A DNA stretch of 52,672 nt from Perkinsus chesapeaki (taxonomy: Eukaryota; Perkinsozoa; Perkinsida; Perkinsidae), in NCBI GenBank assembly GCA_013115145.1, contig JAAPAO010000206.1, positions 1 to 52,672 of the forward strand, written 5' to 3'. The translations under genes and the position numbers were made by a program. Positions 10,265-20,839 of this stretch are shown here, in pieces. The notes beneath the pieces were generated by a model. It was not told the origin of the DNA, did no database searches, and saw only the letters and a list, made by a program, of their open reading frames with translations. The number at the start of each line of letters is the position of its first letter. The stretch's first letter is position 1.

Positions 10265-12594
10265 TTGACATGTGCCGGGATCGAACCAGTGTGCCATGTC
10301 TTCTGTCAGGTGCTCCCTCGCTTGTGTAAAGAAGAGTATAAAGTATCCTCCAATACCGGGATTGATGTCACCGTTACTATCAGAACACTTTGTCTGTCAT
10401 CGCACGTTTGCCCTGATAAGGCATCTCGGAAAGTTGCTGGTGGTAAAGGTCCGGAGAGCCAAAAGCTTTACCGTTTTGAAAGTCGGCCGTGCATTTTGAT
10501 GCTGCACGATTTGGGGGAAGGAAGAGCGAGTTGGCTGCAGTGGATGAGATTGGCGGTTGATATTTTCAAGGATGGTATCTTTGATATTATCATGTGCGAG
10601 GTCGACCTCTGGCGAAAAGATCCTTCGCCTTGGTTTGCTCACTTTCCTGTGATTTTGCCGGAAATTTTGGGGCATTTGGAAATCGATAAGATACACGTTT
10701 TGGCGGACGGGTTTGGGAGTGGCTGTTTTATAAGGTGTTTGACGGAGTGGCGTATCCGAAACGACCAGACCGCACTGCGAAGATTTTCGGGAACGACGCA
10801 TCTTTTGCATAATTGTGATTATGCTCCAGCAGTTCATCTAGAGGAGGGAAAACTGAGCGAAATTTTGAGGCGCGCGGTCGAGGAGAGTCGAATGCAGTTG
10901 TGGCTCACCTGGCAAGATTCGGTTATTCCATCAAAAGTTACGAGAACTCGCAAAAGTGTCCGAAATCGGATGACGCTATTACATGGAGCGTTCGAGGAGC
11001 TTGCCAAGGAGCTGCAAGCTCAAAGGCGAATTCTGGGGATGGATTTCGATCTGATAATTTCGAGCGAGTTGCCCTACTCGGTGATGAGCACGGAATTGGT
11101 GGGAAGCTCGGCGAAGAATATTGCGAAAACGAATTTAGTGAATTTGATTGCGAATGAGGATTTCACGGATTCGGTGAAGACATATTTTGGCGAAGGAGAA
11201 AAGTGCGGGTTGAGGTTGATAAGGGAGTGTTTTAAGGAGGATCTGTTTATAGATTTGGATATCTTTGGAGCACTGAATAGGATTATTAACGAGGTAATAG
11301 AGGGAATCTTAGCTTGAAGCGTGCATGGTTTTGTTGAAGTTGATAAGCGTTCCAATGTTTCATATTAGTGCGGCTCGAAGGCGAAGTGATGAGACGCTTT
11401 AACTGAACTAGGAGCGCATTGTAAATTATCATACTTCCTACTGCGCTGTATTTATCATTTATATAACGTATTGAATGTTCTATAACAATTACATTTATAC
11501 TTGTAATATATAGTGTAGTTTTATAAAATATTACACTATAATAGCACTTGTACGCTTCTATTATAAATGGTATCATACTGACTGATTAGTATTAATAGAA
11601 GGAGTAAGTTGTATATCTCACGAATATATTGTAATGATAAGTATCATCTGGAAACATGTTAATTTTCAGGTACCCGAAGGAGGAGCGGTATTACCAGCTT
11701 TGATGACTGAAGAAGAACGAAGGAAAAGGTAATAGGGAGGCATCTGCTGGCAGACTCACAGAAATGTGTGCTTAATGCGGAGATGCAATCTCGTTGGAGT
11801 TCTTTGTGGGAAGGTTTCCTCCGAAGGAAGAGTCAGTAGCACTGGTGTTGGAAAATGAAGCGAAGGAGGCAGCTGCGATGATGAGGAAAAGTGAAATCGA
11901 TCAGGTGATCGATTAGGATTATAGCTATTGTTTTAGTGGCGAAAAACAAGGCTGTCGAGCTAGCATTGAGTGGTTTAAGTGAGGATTATGAGGGAGAGCG
12001 GTCATTAATAAAGAAGGTTATAATGAGATGGGGATGGGCCATGTGGATTTGACGGAAATTTGGTATCAATTATGAGAAATGTGAATAGTGATGTAAAAGA
12101 TTATAAATACCTTTGGTAATCTATTGAGCTGCGAATTAATGGATCAAAGAAGAGCGTCTATTTTATATTGTAATTGATAGACTATTTCGTTGGGTAAAAT
12201 AATAAGGGATTCAGTAAACATTCATATTTAGTGTGATTATTCAGTTCCGTGATCATTATTGTTATGTGGGCATGGTAGGAGCATGTGAGATATTTGTGAT
12301 AAATTACTTACTTTACCATACTCTCTCAATAGCGCATTTACGCTAGGTTATGGATACCGTATTATTCCAATAGGGCAGGCAACTATAGATTCTGTATATC
12401 TTATAAGCCATTATAGTGGGAAAATTAGCCCATATTGAAATTAGGGTTTGTCGTAGAAATTACTGGGTGATTAGTGAGGTAATTTTTATTAGGTGCTGGC
12501 GGACTCTATTGAGACTGCCGATCATGAAGAAAGGATAAGGCTGAGGAGGGCAACTACGAAGAGTTTGATGGATGATAAGATTGATAGTATACGG
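10265..12594 (+). CDS. Alpha/beta-hydrolase-like protein, nucleophile apparently lost, with helical C-terminal exons
   Basis: A long open frame (to 11293, or to the stop at 11317 if unspliced) shows CILMLHDLGEGRASWLQW, then IMCEVDLW, then EILGHLEIDKIHVLADGFGS. This is the usual order HG loop, strand, helix, nucleophile elbow. At the elbow the expected GxSxG reads ADGFGSG, so Gly occupies the nucleophile position. Downstream exons fit in phase: 11670-11728 (VPEGGAVLPALMTEEERRKR) and 11814-11904 (EESVALVLENEAKEAAAMM). A later coding-like block (VLADSIETADHEERIRLRRA) lies at 12493-12594. These are charged and helical. The 5' end is uncertain, because the frame has no ATG before residue 80 or so. 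A hydrolase is a fold-level call only; no substrate can be inferred. Confidence 0.5.
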
Positions 12595-13403
12595 TAATAG
12601 GGTAAAAGGGGAAGGTGGAGCTAAATAAAAATATCATATTGTCATCTTACTCATCACCTACATTATAAATTAAGGAAGTATTTGGGCAAACGTAGAATTG
12701 GTGAGTTTCAAAGCACTTCAGCAAGGACTTCCTTTGGACTGTAGACTTTACTACTTGTATATATTGCAAACTTGATCGGTGTGTCACGGCTTGTCCGCCT
12801 CCCTCACTCACCATTGTTTGGGTAAGCCGTGACTTCCGAGTATAGTTTTGCAGCGCATAACCTGTAGCTTTTAATGATTGGTATTTTATTCAGAATAGAC
12901 CACGTTATTTAAGACGTCGGCATTCGATAGTGTTATCTACATTGTGAATATCCGACAAGGCACTTTTCAAGTATATCATTTATGATCTGTTAATGTTCAG
13001 ATTGAATAGAGGGATTGAAAAGAGTATCGCAGACAGATAACCGACTTCTGGCCTTCTGGAAATTGAATTCTAACTCATCACGATTTCAACATGCTGTTGT
13101 TGTTGTATTAAGTGGTGTTGAGTTTGATGGGGCTGGACAAATAGGGATGGTCTCAGCTATGAAGGATATTCTATTTGGATTCCTCCACGTCTGTTTAGGA
13201 GGGTGTTTTTATTATTCTTTTAGATCCAATTTTTAATATATTTGCGGGTTGTGATGGGTACTGATAGGCGATGCGAAGTAGTAATAACCTTTATATTGTT
13301 ATAATAGCAATCACATAACATCAGTGTAATTATTGTTATTATTATATGAATACTACTAACAACACTCGCTCGCCTCTCCATTTCATAGCCTATGAATGAA
13401 AAT
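12595..13403. other. Spacer
   Basis: A 73-codon frame at 13015-13236 has no family signal. A TCACGGCTT/AAGCCGTGA inverted pair lies at about 12784-12832. Nothing else is supported. Confidence 0.4.
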
Positions 13404-13442
13404 AGCAGCTGAAGCCCTATGAATCATAGGGCTTCAGCTGCT
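13404..13442. repeat. Perfect inverted repeat, 19-bp arms, 1-nt loop, followed by CTG run
   Basis: The left arm AGCAGCTGAAGCCCTATGA (13404-13422) is exactly complementary to 13424-13442 around a single A. The right arm runs straight into GCT repeats. The core motif AAGCCCTATGAA recurs at about 13926. It lies 130 nt before the start of the Q-rich scaffold gene. Confidence 0.95.
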
Positions 13443-13572
13443 GCTGCTGCTGCTGCTCAGCCTCGATCATTATACAGCTATACTCCTGTGTTGGCTACTC
13501 TCTGATGCCCGGTGAAAGGAGAAGTGCTGCCCGAGAAAAAATACTAATTTTATTCAGTATTATTACATTTGT

Positions 13573-16500
13573 ATGGCAGAAGCAACATCATCATCACAGC
13601 AGGCGGCGACGGCCTCTAGCAGCGCCGGTAAATGGATATGTTTCGGCTTAGATGAATTGAAGAAGTTCCAAAGCTTGCCCAATTGCACTGAGAAACCGAA
13701 AGACTTTCCTGTCATTATTGATAAGGATAATGAGGAATCACCTTTATTGGGGGGTAATAAGAATGGGAGTTGGAGGAAATGTGGTATTAAAAGGGCGCAT
13801 GAATTTGCTGAAGTGAAAGTTGCAATGACCTTGTCGGTTTCGTTGTTATGATAGTAAAAAGAGGAAAGATCGGTAATTGTACTTCTGAAAATGACTGACT
13901 CGCTCGAGTTTGTCGTAGAACTTCAAGCCCTATGAAACATAGACCGACACTGCAGTGTGTTCGTATACAGCAGGAACGGAGCTTAATGACGGTAAATCTG
14001 ATGAAGTATATTCACGGTGATATCTATTAGTATTGTAGTGTGGAGAACTTGAACTTGGTTTGATGGGAAATATCCCTATTGAAAATAGAAGCACTCATTT
14101 TTGGTAACAGCATTCTTAGGTTGGATATCTTTTCTGGATAGGGGGACAGCAATTGTGTTGCAATAGGTTACCGCGGAGATCAGCGTCGAGGCCAAGGAGG
14201 AGGGGGGCGTCCAAGGGTGACAAGCGCAACGGCATCTGGGTGGACAGGGTAGGCGAAATCGATCAGCTGATCGATTATGGTTAGCTAATATTATTCAGGG
14301 ATTATCATGATCGTTCTGGTGCGAAGGAGGTTGGAAAACCGGGCCAATGGAGGTATGTGGGGGACAGAATTGTGTCAAGGAATATGATACGATGGGAGAT
14401 GATAGGTTGTAGCAATAAACAGGTCTGACTATGCTGAAAACTCAACAACCTAGAAGTGTAATGCTCCTAATCGCTGGATTGATGAATTATAATGTTGTCG
14501 GCCTGTCCGCCATATAGTTGATGTTATGAGGTTTGGCAGGTGACGGTCGAAATTGCGTTGTTGGTTAGCTTCTGGTGAAGTGTTATTGTTTTTGTTTATT
14601 ATATCTTTGATGATGTATTTGGAACCAGCTTCGCCTCTCGGGTTATCAACAACCTTTATTTGAGCAGCAAGCAAATTCTGCACAGTGATTTATTTACGCA
14701 ACGATTATTGGAATCATCTTAATGTACGAAATGAATGTGATGTCTCAGGGATGGTGAAGAGGATCGAGCAGGGGATAAGCATCATCACCAAAGGGGAGCT
14801 AGAAGGTGGTATCTTTAATTCTATATAGTGCGGTATTAGGGGTTATCAGAGATGATGATCGTGGTCGATACTCATCTGGTGGTGGGCCTTCTTATAAGGG
14901 CGGTGGTGGCGGCCCTCGGAAAGGTGCATCCCAGGGGTAGGGTAGATGGTGATGGGTGTTAGATCGAATAGGGGTACTGTTAATAATAATTAAACTGCAC
15001 GCTAGAATGAAGCGTCATAATTTTCAGTTAAATTCATAGCTGTTGTTCATATTATATGTTGAGCAATATTAGTATTTATAGATGAGCATCGGTATGGGGT
15101 ACGGTTCCAGGAAAGTGCTCATGGTTATTAGTGATGGAGAATAAGGGTGCAGCAGCAAAGCTATGTAGAGACAATGAAATGTTTGTCAATTTCTCATCTT
15201 CGATATATACCAAGTCAGAGCGATCTTGCCGGTCCTCAGAGTATAGACGTGGTAGAAGAAAAGGGAATTATTTGGTGGAACTATTGGTTTTTAGGATTTT
15301 AGAAACTATTTACAATTATTGGTTTGATTTAATTAGAATCGAAGTGCATTCGTGTTGATCCACCTCAGTTTGATCTGATAGCTTCAACGGAGCTATCGGA
15401 TCAAACTGAGGTGGATCAATGATAGCGTCATCGCATGGTTCATAATAGTTAAACCAGTGCAATAATTATTTGGTCTTCTCTTAGAGATGGCACGTCACCA
15501 AGTAGCCCCCCTCCGGGTCGCGGTGGTGGTGGTAGGAAGGGGCCTTTGCCTACTGTGGGCGGGGGAGGCTTAGATCAATTTACTTTGGGTGATATCAGGA
15601 AGGCAGAAAAGACACTGGAAAAGGTGAGAGCAGTTTCATTTTGTTAGTTGCCCAGGCAGATGGGAAGTCGCTTTGTAAAATATTGTACAGCTCTATCCGA
15701 TAAAAACAATGTGAAAATTTTCGAAATTTTCTATATTATTGGCCATGGTTCGACTGCTAAGTTTGAGAAAAACCTTATTATTGTAATTTATGTGTATTTC
15801 GATGTCAGTCTCATATGAGTCTTGGACAGTATGCTAGGAAAGTGGCCCAAGGCGAGATTGCTAAGACATCTGATGAAGACGAGAAGTAAGTTATCTAGCA
15901 TCATGCATGCATCAAGCTGAGATTCCCTTTTAGTAATTTCCTCGCTGATGATGACGGTTTCTTTGCGAGTGAGTTGCCGGGTGGTGAGAATGACGGTGGA
16001 AGAATGTCGAAGTGGTTGAAGCCGACCGAAGGGAATGCAGGGCCACCAATAGTAAGTTGGTGCTCCGGAGGGAACTGAGGGGGAAGTAGTAGCTGAAATA
16101 TTTCACACAAGTGCTGCTGCTTGAAGGAAATTATGATTAAGAATTCCGTGGAAACTACTCCTTTTTTGCCGCTGGTGTGTATGAGTTTATAGTCCAACGC
16201 CGAAAATGGCTTAGTTGGACTATATATTCCATGGGCAACTGCTGCTGACGGGAGAGTTTAATACGCATACTGATTTTCCACTGTATGTTGCCTGTGTGGC
16301 CGCTGGTACGACTTATGTGTGAAGCTCGTTCGTTTCGTAATAAACGTCTATTATTTATTTCTGGAGTAGTAATACTTCAATAATTATTTTTCTTTCCTTT
16401 ATAATATTATTCTCCGAATTAATTATTTTCTGTAATATACTTTATTTTCCTTTATTAGCCTTCATACCTTCCCTTTATTCTGTAATATACTTTATGTTCC

Positions 16501-18990
16501 TTTATTAGCCTTCATACCCTCCCTTTATTCTGTAATATACTTTATGTTCCTTTATTAGCCCCAACCCCATTTACCAGCCGGAGCCAAGACCCTGGAGGAG
16601 TTGGAATCATCTCAAAAACAGAAGCAACGGAACGCTGCTGCGGAGTCTGCGAGATTGCAGCAACAACAACGACATCAAGGCTCCACACCTGTGAGTCGGC
16701 AATTTCGTGGCGCGTGAAAGTAAATTCACATCGAATAGAGGATTATTAATTGCAAAGAAACCAAATGATGAAAAGGAGTTTATTGAAGTTGAAAAATATT
16801 GCTGTGACACTCGGAGCATCACTATTTCTTTGACAGAAATTCTATCGGACAATTTCCTGAGACGGCGAAATATATCGTGAAGCTGGCGATGGCAGTTTAC
16901 AGAATATTATGGATGTTTCAGGGCAGCAACCAAGCCGGATTGCAGTTGTTATCGATGTTGCACTCTAAGGGAGCTGGACAGCAAACCAGGGCTAGTCAGC
17001 CGCCTCCACCTCCTCCTGTTGGGGTGAGGCCACCTCCACCACCACCGATACAATCATCGCAATATATGCATCCATCAGCTCCACAAGTTGGGCAGGTGAG
17101 AAGTGAAGGGAAGTAGTTGTGAAGATGGATTCAGTGCAGAGAGGCATTAGCCTAATACTAGAACTGGCAGAATTGGCGTCTTTGTTGTAGAGATATTAGT
17201 TTGCTACCAATCGATTATATGCAAAAATATTTGATAAAGATTAATAATATTGAATAGTATTTTCCAATGTAGATCACTTGTACATGTTTGCCGTATAATA
17301 AATTGAAGTCTGCTACATCCCATACAGGTATAGTTGTTCATCTCTGTCGTGTCTCAGGGCCAGGCACAACAGAGTAGGTTTACTCCTCAACAAGTAGCTG
17401 AAATGCTTCAACAAGGAAGGCATCAACAGCAGGTGCAGGAGGCCGCAGCCCAGAGAGCTCGACAACAGCAGGCCGATGCGAGACAACAGCAAATTGAAAG
17501 CTTGCTGAGATTACAGCAAGAACTAGCAAAGGTGAGCAAATCAGCTCAGAACTTTTCGAGAGTGGATTTTTTTGGCCGCCGAGCTTTTGATAAAGTCGGA
17601 TGGTTTTTAGTTTAATCACTTTATTTTAACTCTATAAACATTTTTTCTCAGATATAATATTTTTCCTATCAATCTGTTCTATATTTTTGTCATAAAATTC
17701 CTATGATTTTTCTCAACAGCTTCTTATTAAAGGCTGGCCAACACCTTAAAGAACCTCCAAGTTTATCTTCATAATATCCTTTTCTGTGTTGTTTCGAAGA
17801 CAATAATGCATCGCCGAGAATCCTAGTAGATTTAGCTTTTACCCGAAAATATCAATTTTTGATATTTTTTATTAACATCACAGAACTTGGTCCTTCTTTG
17901 TCAGGCAAGAGCTCGCCAACAGCAGACTGGTCAACAACCCCCAGTCACTCCTCAAATGAGAGCTTTACTGGAGCAACTCCAGAGACGGCAGGTTGGTGGG
18001 CAGAAGACGCAATGCATAGATATGACCTTATTCACTGAATGAGAATAGCCTGGCTTAAAGGAAGGAGGCAATGGGATTTTCGGAAGTGGTTCATAGCAGG
18101 TCGAAGCGTGCAAGTTGGATGGACTAAAGATACGCTAGAGGAAATGTTGTTATGAAACCTTGGTACAGCCGTTGAGTTTCTACTAGGCATTCTCTAGATT
18201 TGCTTTTGAAATGTCCTGTCGTATAGTAAGTTTTCCGTCGGGGATAACAACGTGGGATTGTGGCTTTTTGGTCGTCGCTTGCATTGGTCGGGAAATGCGC
18301 AAGCGCGTCTCAGCGCCACTGTACAGTGAAAACCGTATGTGTTCAGACTGCTCGGCGATAAAAAATGCGCATTGACCAAGTTAACGGTTTCATTACACTT
18401 TTTCGGTAATTTCAGGCTCAGCGTCAGCAACAGCAACAGCAGCAACAACAACATCAGCAACAACAGCAAATGTTGGCTGCTGCGATAGCTCAACAAAGAG
18501 CGGCTCAAGAACAACAGCAAGCCAGCTCCGGTGGATATCCTCCTCATCACCAACAACAGCAGACTCAACAACAGTAAGGCAATTTTATAGGGGACAGAGA
18601 CTTACACGTACTTTGTCATAAATATGATAACAAAAAAATTATCAAGTCGATTAAACGTTGAGTAAAACTTTTTATCTTCCCCAAAAAAATTTGTCTGATA
18701 ATTCGCCCGACAGTAATGGTAATTTATGGATTTATTATACAAGTTGAATTTTCCCCTTATTTAGGATTGATCCCGTTTTGTTGGCCCGTCTACAGCAGCA
18801 ACAAGCCCAGCTGAGAATGCAACAGCAGCAACAGCAACAACAGCAGTGGGCAGCCGCTCAGGTAAGAGTGCATGCGAGTAGCGCTCGCCCGATCGATCGA
18901 TTTGGTTATTGACTTTAGCAAAATCCGGCAAGCTATGGTGGTTCGCAGCAGAATCAGCAGTCGGAGTCAGAGCAGTGCAATCAGCAGTAG
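13573..18990 (+). CDS. Gly-, Pro- and Gln-rich RNA-associated scaffold, possibly 4E-T/Cup-like
   Basis: About a dozen exons fit by splice signals, including 13573-13812, 14167-14248, about 14851-14937, 15485-15623, 15809-15885, 15934-16051, 16559-16689, about 16920-17096, 17905-17990, 18417-18573, 18766-18860 and 18921-18990. Order of content: an N-terminal GKWICFGLDELKKFQ; RGG-like segments (YRGDQRRGQGGGGRPR; SSGGGPSYKGGGGGPRKG); DQFTLGDIRKAEKTLEK; GGRMSKWLKP; AGAKTLEELE; a polyproline stretch (PPPPPPVGVRPPPPPP); then long CAG/CAA-coded glutamine tracts to the TAG. SKWL and KTLEELE resemble short motifs of eIF4E-transporter proteins (SRWF, ISVDELE), which is the basis for the tentative call. 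A cytoplasmic mRNP role would fit, but this is inference. The low-complexity tracts make homology searching by eye unreliable. Confidence 0.6.
14257..14276. repeat. 20-nt perfect palindrome, near-copy at 11895-11914
   Basis: AATCGATCAGCTGATCGATT is its own reverse complement. The same word with one central change (CAGGTG) lies at 11895-11914. Both sit at or just after an exon 3' end, and both are preceded by GA and followed by a T/A-rich intron. Confidence 0.9.
15355..15419. repeat. Inverted repeat, 29-bp arms, 7-nt loop
   Basis: The left arm begins TTGATCCACCTCAGTTTGAT (15355-15383). The right arm is 15391-15419, with a single G-T wobble, and the loop is TCAACGG. It is inside the intron between the exons ending near 14937 and starting at 15485 of the scaffold gene. 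On RNA it would fold into a hairpin of pre-miRNA-like arm length. Confidence 0.95.
16429..16561 (+). repeat. 50-bp tandem repeat, about 2.7 copies, ending at a 3' splice site
   Basis: The units start at 16429, 16479 and 16529 with TCTGTAATATACTTTAT and contain CCTTTATTAGCC. The last, incomplete copy ends at the TTATTAG used as acceptor for the exon starting PQPHLPAGAKTLEELE. The duplication therefore multiplied a splice acceptor with its pyrimidine tract. Confidence 0.9.
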
Positions 18991-19579
18991 AGGGTATGTT
19001 TTCCAATTGTCGAGTCTGGTGGGAGATGTTGATTTTCCTGTGTGCTATGTGGGTTGAGTAGTTAATTTGAGCTAGTGGTGAAACTGTTGGTAAAAGAAAA
19101 GAATTTGGTAACGTGGAGGCATCCTGATAAGAGGGCTTCGGACATCCTCTGACTCGTACGAAAGAAATGACATGTTCGCGAATATGAAGCTGGAAATTTC
19201 AAAGTGAAATATTATAAGATAGTAGAAGTGAGTTCGGAAGGAGTGATTTTACAGGTAAAATAATATAATAAATATATAAACTGATGTTTATATTAATTTA
19301 TGGCTCATTATTATATATTGAGAATTTTAATTGATTAATATACAAATATTAATATTATAGATGGAATCAGAAGTTTCCCTAATTGTTAGAATCGTGTGGT
19401 AGATAAGCATGCTACCATGTGGTGATGACAACAACGGATGTGTTGTATTTCCTCGTTTGCACTCTGACAGTCTAAGCCGCCACTTCACCATATATGAGAT
19501 TAATAATGTTACAGACTCTCCCAATCATCATTCATGGTTCGGAGCCCGAAATTGAAGCTGAAGTTGATTGTTGTTGTTA
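18991..19579. other. Spacer between scaffold gene and coiled-coil gene
   Basis: AT-rich stretches (19256-19365) and a GTGGTAG..GCTACCATGTGG imperfect inverted pair near 19400. No supported gene. Confidence 0.4.
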
Positions 19580-19990
19580 ATGTCAAATGATAGCGGAGAG
19601 AGGCCACATATCGGTTGGGAGATAGAGAAGATGACAGAGTCGGTAGATAGCACTCATCACAACATTCAAGATCTTAAAACTAAGATAACGGCTGTTGTGG
19701 GCCGATTGAACCAAATCAAGTTGGCAGTGTCATTGGCGTTGCCAGCGGCAAGTAAGCCACGTATGGGAAAGGCAAGCTGGGAAATGAACCGAGAAAATGC
19801 TGCGCCGCCTGGAGTGATCGCAACTCGGCGAATTTCCTCGTCGATGGCAGATGACGGCATTGCGCCGAAATCAGGCACGCGGACAGGAGGGTTCAAACGG
19901 ATGGATGCGGAAGTGACGAGGAGAAGATTGGAGCAATTGAGGAAGGAGATAGCGGATTATAAATCACATGTGGGAGGGGTGGTATGTTAA
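19580..19990 (+). CDS. Small coiled-coil protein, unknown
   Basis: An ATG at 19580 (MSNDSGERPHIGWEIEKMTE) opens 136 codons to a TAA at 19988. There are helical, heptad-like segments at residues about 15-45 (HHNIQDLKTKITAVVGRLNQ) and 108-130 (RRRLEQLRKEIADYKSH). Between them is a basic, Ser/Arg-rich linker. Codon use is regular and no stop interrupts. No family recognised. It could also be a 3' exon set of a spliced gene, since an acceptor-like TTACAG lies at about 19510-19515. Confidence 0.5.
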   Translation: MSNDSGERPHIGWEIEKMTESVDSTHHNIQDLKTKITAVVGRLNQIKLAVSLALPAASKPRMGKASWEMNRENAAPPGVIATRRISSSMADDGIAPKSGTRTGGFKRMDAEVTRRRLEQLRKEIADYKSHVGGVVC

Positions 19991-20839
19991 GAAGTTGAGG
20001 TTAGGCGAGGGTTCGGAATGAAGGGAAATAGCATTGATGGTATGGGGAAATAAAATAAATAATAAAGGAGAAAGATACATGGTTTTGATAATAATATGGT
20101 TATAGGACTCTACAGTGGAAATTTCAGCTCAAAACTCGGCGTAGTTGATAAGGACATCTCGCACTGAATAGCTCCGACCTCTCCAGATTGCGCGAACTGT
20201 ACAAGAACTGAATTTATATGGACATTTATAATGTGAATGTGTTATATAAGGAAAAAACAAAAAATTACACAGAAACCTAGTTTGAGATCGTAGAGCTTCT
20301 AAATTGGTATGAAGTTAACAGAGGTATCCAGGCTACTAGCCATAAAATACTGGAACAATACGAATGCCTCCACGGAGCGTTGTTGGTAGGTATATGAGAT
20401 GGCGGAGACTGCCGAGACTAGAAAAGGAGGGTTGAGAGGGACTATACGGAAAAAAGGGGCAGTTGATGATAAGAGCAAATCACTGTGAGTCGAAGTTGTC
20501 GGGTTGTCACAGTTGGCGCAATGTGAAGGACACATGCGGAATGTTTACTAGTTGATACTAGGTTACTAGGTTGTCAACATTAATCTGGAATCGCGTATAG
20601 AAATCCGACTAGAATAATATTATATCGTTTCGATTTTCTATGGCTTGAATTCAAGACTGAATTTTCTGTACCTTTCCTTTGCCGAATGAGATCCAAATTT
20701 CCACGATCAAATGGAAACGGAGGTCTGTCAAGTGAACGTATTCTGAATCGAATTAAATATCGTCACAGAATTTAGAAACATTCTGCAGTCAACTACTCGC
20801 ATCCAGTGTAAAGCTATCACTTCCTGTATAGCCTTCACC
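19991..20839. other. Spacer upstream of the multi-globin gene
   Basis: Contains only short minus-strand frames. I looked for another globin domain here and found none, so the ATG at 20840 is the best start for the multi-globin gene. Confidence 0.5.

Noticed and set aside
10265-10330. A tRNA T-arm-like sequence (minus strand GGTTCGATCCCGGC)
   Set aside because: No matching acceptor, D or anticodon arms can be built around it.
10397-10837. A 146-codon minus-strand ORF
   Set aside because: It lies opposite the hydrolase-like frame and has no recognisable motif.
13015-13236. A 73-codon + strand ORF with a hydrophobic C-terminus
   Set aside because: No splice, start-context or family support; probably chance.
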